A stretch of 64,000 bases of DNA from Lachnospiraceae bacterium MC2017 (GCA_000701625.1 JNJK01000002.1:248001-312000), one strand, 5' to 3'; counted from the stretch's first letter, positions 1 to 9,322 are shown. A program made the numbers and translations. Notes: generated from the sequence alone by a model not told the origin.

Positions 1-522
1 AAAAAGCATGGCAACCGGCTTCATGGCAAGAGAACGGGCGATAGCCACTCTCTGCTGCTGTCCTCCGGAAAGCTGTGCCGGAACCTTTGATGCCTGGGCT
101 TCTACCCCGACTCTTTTAAGCAGATCCAGAGCTTCTTTCTTTGCTTCTTCCTTATTTCTATGAAGTACCTCTACCGGTCCCATAGTCACATTCTCAAGTA
201 TAGTCTTATGAGCAAAAAGATTAAAGGACTGAAATACCATTCCAACTTTTGCTCTGAGCTTCGCAAGCTCCTTTCCGCTCTGGGGAAGGGCTTCTCCTTC
301 GATAAAAATTTTTCCGGAATCAATAGTTTCCAGTCTGTTAATGGTGCGGCACAGTGTCGATTTTCCCGATCCGGACGGCCCGATCACGACCACTACTTCA
401 CCTCTGTTAACAGAAAGGTTAATGTCCTGCAGCACGTGCAGATCACCATAATGCTTGTCAACATGCTGAAGCTCTATTACCGGTGTCTCCGATGTATCTG
501 TATATCTGTTATTCTCAGCCAT
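1..522 (-). CDS. Amino-acid ABC transporter ATP-binding protein (partial)
   Basis: The window edge cuts this gene; about 174 N-terminal residues are visible on the minus strand, starting at the ATG at 522. It is the ATPase that energises polar amino-acid uptake with the two permeases and lipoprotein upstream. Visible motifs are Walker A (GPSGSGKST), the Q-loop (VGMVFQSFNLF) and the ABC signature (LSGGQQQRVAIARS). Walker B lies beyond the edge. The stop of the permease at 540 is 18 bases upstream, so it is the last visible gene of the operon. The family (GlnQ/GluA type) is clear. Glutamate as substrate is inferred from the permease and binding-protein types. Confidence 0.95.
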   Translation of the reverse strand, partial: MAENNRYTDTSETPVIELQHVDKHYGDLHVLQDINLSVNRGEVVVVIGPSGSGKSTLCRTINRLETIDSGKIFIEGEALPQSGKELAKLRAKVGMVFQSFNLFAHKTILENVTMGPVEVLHRNKEEAKKEALDLLKRVGVEAQASKVPAQLSGGQQQRVAIARSLAMKPVAMLF

Positions 523-539
523 TTCAAATCCTTTCCGTA

Positions 540-1367
540 TCATCGAGTCGCCGGTATTGTCTGCATCCGTCTGGCCACAACGACTGAAATTTTATTTATA
601 AAATAATTTATCAAAATATAGATAACTGCCACCACCAGATATACTGACAGAAGCGCATCATAATTTGATAACAGAACTTTCGCATTCTGCATGAGATCCG
701 GGAAATTGACTACATATGCAAAAGTCGTATCCTTTACGACAATGACCATCTCCGCGATAAGTGCCGGGATGATATACTGCATCGCCTGCGGAAATACGAT
801 CTTTATGAAAGTTCTCACTTCACCCATACCGATAGAAAGCGCAGCCTCTCTCTGTCCCTTAGGTACCGCATTTACACCCGATCTCAAAACCTCTGCAACG
901 ACACCACCGGCAGAAATAGCCACCGGCAATGCGATCCGCCATATTGATGGCAGATTGATACCGAGCTGCGGCACAATAAGGAAAAAGAAGTAAATAAGGA
1001 GCAGTGTCGGAACACCTCTGGTAAACTCAATGATCGCCACGCTCACCATCCTAAGTACCTTATAGTGGCAGATTCTCGCGGACATAAGTACGAAACCTAT
1101 GATAAAAGCTGTAATTCCAGCCAAAGCCGCTGCCTCCAGCGTTCCTATGAGACCTTCTCCGAGAAATCTCCAGGTCGTATATTTCGTGAAAAACGACCAG
1201 TATTTCGCATCAAACTGTCCATTTTCATAAAATACTTTTCCAATATAATAAAGAACACCTGCGAGAGCCAGCACAGACAATGCTGTAACTATAGCAATCG
1301 CCTTTCTGGCACCGGGTCCCGGTGTCTCATATAGTGCATCCCGCACCGATTGCTGATGTACACTCAT
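540..1367 (-). CDS. Amino-acid ABC transporter permease (GluD-like)
   Basis: A 275-residue integral membrane permease of the HisM/GltK type. A cytosolic N-terminus of about 25 residues is followed by hydrophobic segments at roughly 27-47, 75-95, 130-150 and 235-260. The EAA-type loop that contacts the ATPase is near residues 170-205 (EAALSIGMGE). It forms the channel with the second permease, whose gene end overlaps this start by 4 bases, which suggests translational coupling. The substrate is probably glutamate or a related amino acid, by family and context only. Confidence 0.93.
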   Translation of the reverse strand: MSVHQQSVRDALYETPGPGARKAIAIVTALSVLALAGVLYYIGKVFYENGQFDAKYWSFFTKYTTWRFLGEGLIGTLEAAALAGITAFIIGFVLMSARICHYKVLRMVSVAIIEFTRGVPTLLLIYFFFLIVPQLGINLPSIWRIALPVAISAGGVVAEVLRSGVNAVPKGQREAALSIGMGEVRTFIKIVFPQAMQYIIPALIAEMVIVVKDTTFAYVVNFPDLMQNAKVLLSNYDALLSVYLVVAVIYILINYFINKISVVVARRMQTIPATR

Positions 1368-2023
1368 CGCATTATTCTCACTTTCTTATCCAGCAGATTT
1401 CCGAGCTGCCCTATAACTACCGCTGTTCCGCAGTACATCACTGCAGAAATCAGGAATGATGTGACACCGCCTGCCACACGGGTATTGATATATGAAACAA
1501 GACCTGTAAGATCCGTCGGATTTAATGGAACCTGTGATGCGAGGGATGTTGTAAGCATCGTCGCTATCAAAAGATTTGTAAGCGGAAGAACAGAGAAACG
1601 AAGCGCCTGCGGTATGACCACAGTTCGCATCATAGTCGTAAATGTCATTCCGAGAGATCTGGCAGCCTCTATCTGGCCGATCCCGATAGCATTTATGCCG
1701 CTCATCAGATACTCAGACGCGAAGGATGCCGGAATAAGCGTAGTTGCGATAAGCACGCACTGAAAATACGGAAGAACAAGACTCAGATTTGGAAGAGCAT
1801 ACACCAGTAGTATCAGTAATGATGCTCCGGGTATATTTCTGAAAATCTGCACGTAAAATTCTCCCGCTGCCCTAAGGGGCTTTATTGGACAAGCTCTCAT
1901 GATAGTTATGATGATTCCGATAACCATCGCTCCCGCAAATGACATAAAGGTCAGCTGCCAGGTCGTGAGAAGTGCCTGCAGGTATTTCTCTCCATATTGA
2001 GAAAGAAGTTCTCCAATTGACAT
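1364..2023 (-). CDS. Amino-acid ABC transporter permease (GluC-like)
   Basis: A permease of about 219 residues of the HisM/GltK family, partner of the neighbouring permease. I place the start at the ATG at 2023 (MSIGELLSQY) because a good AGGAGGA ribosome binding site lies just upstream. A longer frame reaches 2047 but would begin before that site. Several hydrophobic segments and the EAA loop (EAARSLGMTF) are visible. The gene lies 160 bases downstream of the binding-protein gene and overlaps the next permease by 4 bases, so these form one transcription unit. Confidence 0.93.
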   Translation of the reverse strand: MSIGELLSQYGEKYLQALLTTWQLTFMSFAGAMVIGIIITIMRACPIKPLRAAGEFYVQIFRNIPGASLLILLVYALPNLSLVLPYFQCVLIATTLIPASFASEYLMSGINAIGIGQIEAARSLGMTFTTMMRTVVIPQALRFSVLPLTNLLIATMLTTSLASQVPLNPTDLTGLVSYINTRVAGGVTSFLISAVMYCGTAVVIGQLGNLLDKKVRIMR

Positions 2024-2182
2024 TTTTCCTCCTCTGTTGTTTGACACGAATTGCTTCGCTTCTGATGAAGCTCACGCAATTCTAAAATCGGATTTTTTAC
2101 TTTTGACCCTGTCATACAAATTGCACCGCGAACATTATGTAAACTATCCGCGGTGCAGTCTTCATGCCTATATACTATTAAA

Positions 2183-3214
2183 TTACTCGCCGACTGCCGG
2201 TGTTTCCGGTGCTTCGGAGATACCTGTGCGGTCACCGAGGCTTACCTTCCACAGCTCATCCCAAAGTCCCTCTTCCTCAATCTTCTTAAGGAATGTATTT
2301 ACAAACTCAACACCATCAGAATCCTTCGGAAGTCCGATACCATAGTTGTCTTCCGGACCAAATACGTCACCTGCGATCTTGAACTTATCAGCTTCCTTTA
2401 CAAGAGCGTTGAGCATCAGTGTGTAGTCTGTTACATAAGCATCTACTCTGCCCTGCTCAAGTGCTGTACGTGCCTCAAGGTCTGTTTCAAATTCCTGTAC
2501 TGTAGCTTCCGGAGCAAACTCCTCAAGGATGGACGGTCCTGTAGAACCTGCCTGTGTAGCAACGATCTTTCCTGCAAGGCTGTCCACACCTGTGATCTCG
2601 CTGTTATCAACCTTTACGAGTACTGCCTGACGGGATGTATAGTACGGTCCTGCAAAAGAAATAACTTCTTTTCTGGAATCAGTGATTGAATATGTAGCAA
2701 ATACAGCGTCTACCTGATCACTTGTAAGCACGGACTCACGTGTGCTGGAATCAACCTGAGTCACCTCATACTTGCTCTCATCACCAAGGATATAGCGTGT
2801 AAGGAGCTGGAAAAGACCTGCATCAAATCCACGCATCTTGTTATCTGTCTCGTCAAGCTGGCTGAAAAGCTGTGAAGTACGTACCCCACCGACTCTGAGC
2901 TTGCCTGCTTCCTTTACTTTCTTTGCCCACTCACTTGCTTCGATATCTGCATCATCAGCTACCGGTCCCTTTGCAAGGATCGCATCAAATGCAGCCTTAT
3001 CGATCTCAACTGCCTGCGGCTCTGCTTCTGCAGCTGCTGTGGATGCTGTCTCGCCTGCTGCCTCTGTTGCTGCTGCCTCTGTTGCTGCCGCTTCTGTAGC
3101 TGCCGCGCTTGGTGCGGTTTCTGTCTTATTTGCTGATGTTCCGCATGCAGTGATACCTAATGCAGATGCAAGTATAAGTGCAGTGATCTTTGCTGTCGCT
3201 ATGCTCTTTCTCAT
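2183..3214 (-). CDS. Amino-acid ABC transporter substrate-binding lipoprotein
   Basis: A 343-residue periplasmic-binding-protein-family lipoprotein. The signal peptide ends in a lipobox ITAC (Cys about 24), so the mature protein should be lipid-anchored outside the membrane. Residues 30-70 are a low-complexity Ala/Thr/Glu linker with repeated AATEA units, mirrored in the DNA as short direct repeats near 3045-3110. The folded domain (about 95-330) has the SBP_bac_3 pattern, including an Arg in the ligand region (DSSTRESVL) and the TYSITDSRK segment. It captures a polar amino acid, probably glutamate, and is first gene of the transporter operon. Confidence 0.94.
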   Translation of the reverse strand: MRKSIATAKITALILASALGITACGTSANKTETAPSAAATEAAATEAAATEAAGETASTAAAEAEPQAVEIDKAAFDAILAKGPVADDADIEASEWAKKVKEAGKLRVGGVRTSQLFSQLDETDNKMRGFDAGLFQLLTRYILGDESKYEVTQVDSSTRESVLTSDQVDAVFATYSITDSRKEVISFAGPYYTSRQAVLVKVDNSEITGVDSLAGKIVATQAGSTGPSILEEFAPEATVQEFETDLEARTALEQGRVDAYVTDYTLMLNALVKEADKFKIAGDVFGPEDNYGIGLPKDSDGVEFVNTFLKKIEEEGLWDELWKVSLGDRTGISEAPETPAVGE

Positions 3215-3296
3215 AATTTACCCTCCCACACCGCCTAACATTTACATAGAATCCATGCAGGCAGTGCGGTTTGGACATAGACTCTATTACTCTGAC

Positions 3297-3314
3297 GCTG
3301 TGATACATCACAGC
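3297..3314. promoter_or_regulatory. Dyad operator in front of the glutamate-type ABC operon
   Basis: An 18-base inverted repeat, GCTGTGATACATCACAGC, has 8-base arms around a 2-base centre. It lies about 4 to 21 bases after the predicted transcription start of the promoter at 3325-3353, a position expected for a repressor operator. The core TGTGA-N4-TCACA resembles a Crp/Fnr half-site pair with 4 rather than 6 spacer bases. The cognate regulator is unknown. Confidence 0.6.
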
Positions 3315-3324
3315 AGTTGCACAA

Positions 3325-3353
3325 ATAATATCCGTTTTAACCTACTAAGTCAA
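3325..3353 (-). promoter_or_regulatory. Sigma-A-type promoter of the ABC transporter operon
   Basis: On the minus strand TTGACT (-35, 3348-3353) and TATTAT (-10, 3325-3330) are separated by 17 bases, a near-consensus housekeeping promoter reading toward the binding-protein gene at 3214. The predicted leader is about 105 bases. Confidence 0.7.
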
Positions 3354-3360
3354 TATGAAT

Positions 3361-3996
3361 TTAGCATTTTTTCATCGGGCAATTTTTCATATCGCAATTC
3401 CTGCAATCATGCTTCACATTAAATTCCGTCGGATCGTCTGATATGGCGTATATTGTTCCGGTTGATTTTATCGGTCGGAGCATAAGTCCATCTGTCATTG
3501 TGATCCCAAGCGTCTTTTCCGCAGAAAGTATTTCCCATGCATCTCTCTGCGCTTCCATTGGCAGAAGATTTGGTGGTTCATATCCTTTTCGAATTCCAAA
3601 ACCTTTATCCATACTGTACTTTCGTATCTCCCGTGACAATTCTTCCCCAAAAGAAAAAAGCGCACTGTCCGCCATGAAATCCACCATCATACCTTCAAGC
3701 ATGTCCGCTTCTGATCTTTCGCATATGTAATCCACGATTTCAGAGCCGAGAGTAACCATGGAATAGACCACTTCCCGTCCAACTTTCAGATCTTCATTTT
3801 CTCCCTGTACTCTGAGCTTCCCTGTTGCAAAAGCCCCCTTCGGGTGGATAATGCTTTTTATCTTTGCTTCCTGCGCTTTATAAATATCGCAGAGTTCCGC
3901 ATAGATCGGATTGTCCTCAGTGCACTGCATAAGCGCCAATGCCGTTTTCAGATCCGGTGATATGTCTTTCCCTTCATAGAGAATTATTTCTCCCAT
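3361..3996 (-). CDS. Corrinoid-activation partner protein (B12-dependent methionine synthase activation-domain family)
   Basis: About 211 residues from the ATG at 3996 (MGEIILYEG), chosen for the GAGGAAG site that overlaps the stop of the upstream gene. The sequence fits the family annotated as vitamin B12-dependent methionine synthase activation domain protein, which commonly sits beside corrinoid activators. The last 25 residues are Cys-rich (HDCRNCDMKNCPMKKC), a probable iron-sulfur or metal site. It follows the RACo-like gene directly, so the two are probably translationally coupled and act together to restore oxidised Co(II) corrinoid. No methyltransferase gene is adjacent. Confidence 0.75.
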   Translation of the reverse strand: MGEIILYEGKDISPDLKTALALMQCTEDNPIYAELCDIYKAQEAKIKSIIHPKGAFATGKLRVQGENEDLKVGREVVYSMVTLGSEIVDYICERSEADMLEGMMVDFMADSALFSFGEELSREIRKYSMDKGFGIRKGYEPPNLLPMEAQRDAWEILSAEKTLGITMTDGLMLRPIKSTGTIYAISDDPTEFNVKHDCRNCDMKNCPMKKC

Positions 3997-4003
3997 TACT
4001 TCC

Positions 4004-5560
4004 TCATTCCTGCTCGTCAAACATCATATATTCCATATACAATTCGCTGAACATCGTATCGGACGCGAGGGATATTTCCTCTGCATTTTCTGCGATACGG
4101 GGCATTTCACCCAGTGCTTTTTCATTCGTAAGAGCGAGTACAGCGCCTTTAAGAGAAGTATTTCCCATAGCTTTTACTTTGGGTAAAAGTACTCTCGGTA
4201 TCAGTCCTATATCTGCTGCCTTTTTCATATTTAAGAAATGTCCGAAACCACCTGCGATATAAACCACATCCAGTTCTTCAGGTTTTATACCGTATCGTGC
4301 GATCAGAACCTCCATACCGGCACGTACCGCACTTTTTGCTAGCTGAAGTTCCCTGATATCTTTTTCTGTAAATGTGATTCCCGGTGCGAGTTCATATCCA
4401 TCATCAAACCATTCTTCATCCAGCATTCCCGTGTCATCAAGTATCTCTGCTTTCAGAAGCACCGCTGCTGTTTCTATTACTCCTGTGCCACAGATTCCAA
4501 CAGGTTCAGCATTGTCTATAGTCGTGATCCACGGCTTTTTGCTTTCTTTATCGATTTCTACATTACATATCGCTCCGGCGATACTACCTGTTCCGCAGGA
4601 GATATTTCCACCCTCAAATGCCGGTCCTGCCGCCGTTGAGGTGACAAGTATCCTGTCCTTATCCCCTATAGCCATTTCACCGTTTGTTCCGAGATCAACC
4701 AGAAGCACTGGCTTTTCACTTTTTTGCATATCACAGGCATACATACCGGATACGATATCTGCTCCTACATAAGTCGTTACTCCGGGCAACATCGTGACTA
4801 CCATATTATCAAGGTCTTTTCGGTTTAATGCCCGCTCTGCCGTGAACTCTTCCTGTTTTAGGGATACTGCCTCAAATGGGTATACCCCCAGTGTTTCACA
4901 TGAATAACCCATAAGGAGATGCTGCATCGTGGTATTTCCGGCAACCATTATATTCGTTAGCTTTTCTTTCGGTACACTGTACTTTTCTATTAGAGAATCT
5001 ATCAGTCTATTGAGATCATTCTGAATGGTAATTCTAAGTTCTGCACTATGTCCCTCGTTCGACGCCTGTATGCGGCTCACCACATCTGCGCCAAAACTCC
5101 GCTGATGATTTATGGATGTTAGTGTATCGATTTCGGTTTTATTTGTTATGTCAACCAGAGTTGCTGCAAGAGTTGTTGAACCGATGTCTATTGCTATGCC
5201 ATATTTATGCGTTGGGTCCGCTTTTTCTGATAAAGTACTGTTCTTTTTTTCTCCACCAACAGCACTGATCTCTTCTTCGTCATTCCACTGTAATTCTACT
5301 TCCAGCGCATCTCTATCCTTCGTAACCTCCGCCATGCAGGCAAGTCTGATTCCTTCGGATAATTCTTTTTCTGAAAGGCATTTTCTATCCGCATCTGTAA
5401 TGGGTAGATTTCCGGACTTCACTTTTATACGGCATTTTCCGCATACACCTCTGCCACCGCACTGAGCAGGCATGTATATTTTTTTTTCAGAAAACAGTTC
5501 TGATACTTTACATTTTCTTGTAATAGAAATCTCGGTAGTTTCTTTCCCGTATATCTTCAT
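4004..5560 (-). CDS. Corrinoid-activating ferredoxin/ASKHA ATPase (RACo-like, DUF4445)
   Basis: 518 residues from the ATG at 5560, which has a GGAGAG site 7 bases upstream. An N-terminal [2Fe-2S] ferredoxin domain (residues about 1-85; CGGRGVCGKC and a fourth Cys in RLACMAE) is followed by an actin-like ATP-binding domain (AIDIGSTTLAATLVD, then DLGTNGEMAIG and the Gly-rich GTGSIAGA). Known relatives (RACo/RamA type) drive ATP-dependent reduction of Co(II) corrinoids in methyltransferase systems. It is paired with the Cys-rich protein downstream. Which corrinoid protein it reactivates is not shown in this window. Confidence 0.9.
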   Translation of the reverse strand: MKIYGKETTEISITRKCKVSELFSEKKIYMPAQCGGRGVCGKCRIKVKSGNLPITDADRKCLSEKELSEGIRLACMAEVTKDRDALEVELQWNDEEEISAVGGEKKNSTLSEKADPTHKYGIAIDIGSTTLAATLVDITNKTEIDTLTSINHQRSFGADVVSRIQASNEGHSAELRITIQNDLNRLIDSLIEKYSVPKEKLTNIMVAGNTTMQHLLMGYSCETLGVYPFEAVSLKQEEFTAERALNRKDLDNMVVTMLPGVTTYVGADIVSGMYACDMQKSEKPVLLVDLGTNGEMAIGDKDRILVTSTAAGPAFEGGNISCGTGSIAGAICNVEIDKESKKPWITTIDNAEPVGICGTGVIETAAVLLKAEILDDTGMLDEEWFDDGYELAPGITFTEKDIRELQLAKSAVRAGMEVLIARYGIKPEELDVVYIAGGFGHFLNMKKAADIGLIPRVLLPKVKAMGNTSLKGAVLALTNEKALGEMPRIAENAEEISLASDTMFSELYMEYMMFDEQE

Positions 5561-5621
5561 TCGACTCTCCAATATTCAACTTTTACCCTTATCATCATCA
5601 CACTGTTATCATTATAAACAA

Positions 5622-5671
5622 AAAGAACTCCCGAGTGTCAGCTGTTTATTACTGACTCTCAGGAGTTCTTT
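5622..5671. terminator. Intrinsic terminator after the yjeM-like gene
   Basis: A 20-base stem with two mismatches (5622-5641 with 5652-5671) and a 10-base loop. It sits just after the stop of the permease gene at 5684. AT-rich flanks allow termination on the minus strand. Confidence 0.8.
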
Positions 5672-5683
5672 ATCATATATGGT

Positions 5684-7210
5684 TTATTCCATTACTGATT
5701 CTTTTTCTGTTTTTCCGTCTGTTACACGGTTTTCATAGCGTGTATAGATGATCCATGCTACTGCGCCAAAGATCACCGGACCGCTTAAGGACCAGAGTGT
5801 TGTCTTGAGGTCACCGTCGAGTGCCGGCTGGATGATCGCAAATACATTTGCAAATAACAGTGTCAATGTTACAACGTATCCCCAGAAGTTTGCTGATTTC
5901 TGAGACTTATATACTACAAAGCTCCTGTCGATCCCATCCATTTTTTTGAACTTCGGGAAGGCAAAGGAAATGAACATATACGGGATAGTCATACCTACAT
6001 TTACCATTGCTGTCAGGATCACGAAGAACTGCTGCATTGTGTCACCGCCGAAAGATACCAGAAGGATCATTACACAAACGATCGCACACTGGATCCACAT
6101 CGCATTCTTCGGCATACCGTCCTCTGCTATCTCGCCCATCTTTCCTGGCCAGAGTTCCTTCGGTGTTCCGTCTATCATCTGCTTTAAGGGAGAATAAACA
6201 AGTGTAAACATCGCTCCCATAAGCGCCAGAAGCATGATGAGCGCATAAACACGTGCAAAGCCGTGAGCAAGCGCAACCTGTGCAGCTTCAGATGCTCCAA
6301 ATACCTTACCGAATGCTGAAGCAAAGTTTGACATGATCACATAGGAAACATTTCCAAGTGTAATTTTGTCAGAACCAAGAATCTCGCTGTAGTTTGTGAA
6401 TGAACCTACCAGCATGATGAGGAGTGCATAACCAACTACGATAACTAATGCAGCTGTAACGATTCCCTTCGGGAAGTTCTTTTTAGGGTTCTCTGTCTTA
6501 TCTACGAGACCGCCAACTGCTTCGATTCCGCCATATGCAAACAGTGCGTATACGATAAATGACAGGATCATTATCGGACTTCCCTGATATGCTGCATTTA
6601 ACGGAACCTTGAGGGATTCCATTCCGAGGAACGGCTGCTCAAGCTGACCATGACGGGCAATGATCATGACGATAGAACCAACTACTACCATAACGTTTAT
6701 CACAAGCACCGCTGTACCGCCGACAGATGTTACCTTGCTTATCTTATCGATACCCTTTGTATCGAAATATGTTATCACGATAAAGAAGATAACTGCCATG
6801 ATACCGAGAAGTCTGGATCCTGACAGAAACTGTGATCCAAACAGTGACCATGTAGATGTATTATCTTCACCAAAAATGACATTTGAGATAGGTACCCAGA
6901 TACCTGATGATACGTTTACCATCCATAATACATAGGATGTATACCACATAAATGTTCCGACAAATGCGTATTTCGGACCTACCGATTTACACATCCATGA
7001 GTACATACCACCTGTTTCATGACGAAATGCAGAGCCGAATTCCGCGATCATAAACGCGAATGGTACAAAGAACAGTATTCCCGCAATGACAAACCAGGGG
7101 ATCGCCGCATATCCCATTAGATAGTAGGATCTGGGAATATTATTGAATCCGTAAACTGATGTAAAGATCATCAGAATGAGGGACATAAGTCCGAGTTTCT
7201 TTTCTTTCAT
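5684..7210 (-). CDS. yjeM: APC-family amino-acid permease, YjeM-like
   Basis: 508 residues from the ATG at 7210 (MKEKKLGLMSL); a longer frame begins at 7234 but has no better ribosome site. About 12 hydrophobic segments are visible. The N-terminal region (IFTSVYGFNNIPRSYYLMGY) and the stretch HETGGMYSWMCKSVGP closely match the glutamate/GABA-antiporter-like YjeM group of the APC superfamily. Members import or exchange amino acids across the cytoplasmic membrane. It stands alone between two terminators. The substrate cannot be told from sequence. Confidence 0.88.
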   Translation of the reverse strand: MKEKKLGLMSLILMIFTSVYGFNNIPRSYYLMGYAAIPWFVIAGILFFVPFAFMIAEFGSAFRHETGGMYSWMCKSVGPKYAFVGTFMWYTSYVLWMVNVSSGIWVPISNVIFGEDNTSTWSLFGSQFLSGSRLLGIMAVIFFIVITYFDTKGIDKISKVTSVGGTAVLVINVMVVVGSIVMIIARHGQLEQPFLGMESLKVPLNAAYQGSPIMILSFIVYALFAYGGIEAVGGLVDKTENPKKNFPKGIVTAALVIVVGYALLIMLVGSFTNYSEILGSDKITLGNVSYVIMSNFASAFGKVFGASEAAQVALAHGFARVYALIMLLALMGAMFTLVYSPLKQMIDGTPKELWPGKMGEIAEDGMPKNAMWIQCAIVCVMILLVSFGGDTMQQFFVILTAMVNVGMTIPYMFISFAFPKFKKMDGIDRSFVVYKSQKSANFWGYVVTLTLLFANVFAIIQPALDGDLKTTLWSLSGPVIFGAVAWIIYTRYENRVTDGKTEKESVME

Positions 7211-7323
7211 GTTACTTACCCGATGTATTCTCAAAGAAATACACCATTCTCCTTACTTTTTAACTACATTCGAGCAGAACAAGTTACGCCAGGCTCGATA
7301 AAACCTCGCTGAGTGCTCTGCAC

Positions 7324-7358
7324 AAAAATAGAGCTTCTATGAATGTTACAGAAGCTCC
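7324..7358 (-). terminator. Terminator of the cobalamin operon
   Basis: The stem GAGCTTCT (7331-7338) pairs with AGAAGCTC (7350-7357), followed on the minus strand by TATTTTTG. It lies 100 bases after the last cobalamin gene (stop at 7457). The rest of 7235-7456 shows no gene. Confidence 0.7.
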
Positions 7359-7456
7359 ATAAAACTAAAATTAATTAGACGTTGGTTCTGTCAGCAATAT
7401 ATTATCGCACAACAGGTTAATAAAAATCAAGTTTCAAATTGTATACATTTTGCGCA

Positions 7457-8227
7457 TTAAAATAGATCAAGTTTTTTCATAAATATCTGCTTCACCTCTT
7501 CCATCGAGTAGCCTTTTTCGTCCTCTACTGGTCTGCGAATGACAATTATCTTCATTCCAAGATCTCTTGCAGCCAGTATCTTTTCTTCAAAGCCGCCTGC
7601 TCGTCCGGCACTTTTTGTTACAAGCCAGTCTGCACTGTTATTTTGAAAGGCCTCTTTATTTTGCTCATAAGAAAAGGGACCAAGCTCATATACAGCATGT
7701 CTTATTCCAAGTTTCTCGCACTTTATCCGCGCTTCTTCCGTTGGAAGCACTCGTGCGATCAATCGGTTTTTGTAGTCAGGAATTATCGTATATTCCTGCA
7801 GTTCTTTGCTTCCTGTGGATACAAAAATCCTTCCGGCCGCATTTTCTACCAGATATTCCGCTGCCTCTCTGACGCTTCCTGCCGTCATATCATATGCAGA
7901 ATCACTGTCCTGCGTATCAGCCCTGAGCAGACGTATATATTCTGTTCCTGTTTTTTTGCAGGCTTCCATAATATTTTTTGTTACTCTGACCGCATAGGGG
8001 TGCGTTGCATCCACTACCAACGCGTAATCCCGGATGAGCTTCTCCATCTCCGCTGCTTCGAGCCGGCCGGTATATACCGTTACGTCCGGCAGAAACATTT
8101 CATCCATTACCATTTCGCCGTACTCTGTAGCGACACTTACTCCGGTCTTTATATGATTTTTACTCAAAAAAGAAGCAATCTCCCGCCCATCACTTGTTCC
8201 CGAAAATACAAGGACTGTCATTTCCAT
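7457..8227 (-). CDS. cbiJ: Precorrin-6A/cobalt-precorrin-6A reductase
   Basis: 256 residues, the usual length for CbiJ/CobK. The N-terminal nucleotide-binding motif is VFSGTSDGREIA, followed by the family segment VDATHPYAVRVT (about 73-84). It reduces the corrin precursor using a nicotinamide cofactor, in the cytosol. It is the last gene of the operon, 2 bases after cobT. The start could also be the internal ATG two codons later. The identification is firm. Confidence 0.93.
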   Translation of the reverse strand: MEMTVLVFSGTSDGREIASFLSKNHIKTGVSVATEYGEMVMDEMFLPDVTVYTGRLEAAEMEKLIRDYALVVDATHPYAVRVTKNIMEACKKTGTEYIRLLRADTQDSDSAYDMTAGSVREAAEYLVENAAGRIFVSTGSKELQEYTIIPDYKNRLIARVLPTEEARIKCEKLGIRHAVYELGPFSYEQNKEAFQNNSADWLVTKSAGRAGGFEEKILAARDLGMKIIVIRRPVEDEKGYSMEEVKQIFMKKLDLF

Positions 8228-8229
8228 AT

Positions 8230-9297
8230 CTATTTCAAAACCTCATAGGTCTCATCACCATTCCAGTTATCCCAGGTTGCCAGATTTTGATATACATCGA
8301 GAGCCATATCAAGCAGAGGGAAAAGTGTCATAGCTCCTGTTCCTTCTCCGCAGCACATATCTGCCGTGACCATTGGAGAAAGCTTCAGTTCATCAAGAAG
8401 CATCCTCGCCGCAGGCTCCTTTGATACATGGGATGCCAGTACATAGTCTCGCGCCACCGGACATATCCTGCACGCGGCTATAGCACTTATCGCAGAGATG
8501 AAACCATCGATAACTATCGGTATATGATACACCGCTCCACCAAGGAATACTCCTGCCAGACCTGCTATATCCAGGCCGCCGACTTTTGACAACACATCTA
8601 TCGGATCGTTTTTGTCGGGCTTTAATGTTTCTACTGCCTTTTTTATTACATCTATTTTTCTCTGCAGTCCTTCGCTTGTGAGTCCTGCTCCGCGTCCGGT
8701 TACTTCTTCTGCCGGCTTATTTAGGAGTACTGCTGTTACTGCGCTGCTGGTCGTGGTATTTCCGATTCCCATTTCGCCTGTAGCAATGATGTCATATCCT
8801 TTGTTTTTTAACTCTTTTACTTTTTCTATTCCGAGAAGTATGGCGCGGATCGTTTCTTCTCTTGTCATTGCCGGCTCTTGTGCCATATTTCGGGTACCGT
8901 ACGCGATCTTTATTGCTTTGTCCGTGAGTCCCGGGACGTCCTCTGCGATTCCTATATCCACCGGATATATGTCACATCCTGCTCTTTTTGCCATATAGCA
9001 CACGCTGGTGTCACCGGACAAAAAATTGCTGCTTACTACTGCGGTCATATGCTGTTTTGACTGGGTGACTCCTTCTGCGACTACTCCGTTATCGGCGCAC
9101 ATGATTATGAGTGCTTTTTTGTTTAGTGAGAAGTTGTCCTGTCCCCGGATTGCTGCGATCTGAGTTATGACGGTTTCGAGTTTTCCAAGGCTGAACAGCG
9201 GTTTTGTGACTGCGAGCCAGTGTTTTTTGCTAATTTCAACGGTTTTGGAATCTATTTCTGTTATGCTATTTAGAATTTTTTTTAATTCTTCTTCCAT
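8230..9297 (-). CDS. cobT: Nicotinate-nucleotide--dimethylbenzimidazole phosphoribosyltransferase
   Basis: 355 residues, the normal CobT length. Family signatures are KALIIMCADNGVVAEGV near residue 65, GEMGIGNTTTSSAV near 175 and the C-terminal CGEGTGAM. It makes alpha-ribazole phosphate, the activated lower-ligand nucleotide, for the last steps of cobalamin assembly. Some relatives accept other bases, so the lower ligand made here cannot be read from sequence. It lies between cbiP and cbiJ. Confidence 0.95.
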   Translation of the reverse strand: MEEELKKILNSITEIDSKTVEISKKHWLAVTKPLFSLGKLETVITQIAAIRGQDNFSLNKKALIIMCADNGVVAEGVTQSKQHMTAVVSSNFLSGDTSVCYMAKRAGCDIYPVDIGIAEDVPGLTDKAIKIAYGTRNMAQEPAMTREETIRAILLGIEKVKELKNKGYDIIATGEMGIGNTTTSSAVTAVLLNKPAEEVTGRGAGLTSEGLQRKIDVIKKAVETLKPDKNDPIDVLSKVGGLDIAGLAGVFLGGAVYHIPIVIDGFISAISAIAACRICPVARDYVLASHVSKEPAARMLLDELKLSPMVTADMCCGEGTGAMTLFPLLDMALDVYQNLATWDNWNGDETYEVLK

Positions 9298-9322
9298 TTA
9301 TAGTTTTTGCCTTTCAAGGTGT

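Noticed and set aside
160-606. 148-codon plus-strand frame over the ABC ATPase gene
   Set aside because: It is antisense to the clear ABC ATPase and permease coding sequence and has no known family. The same applies to other long frames opposite the cobalamin and SulP genes.
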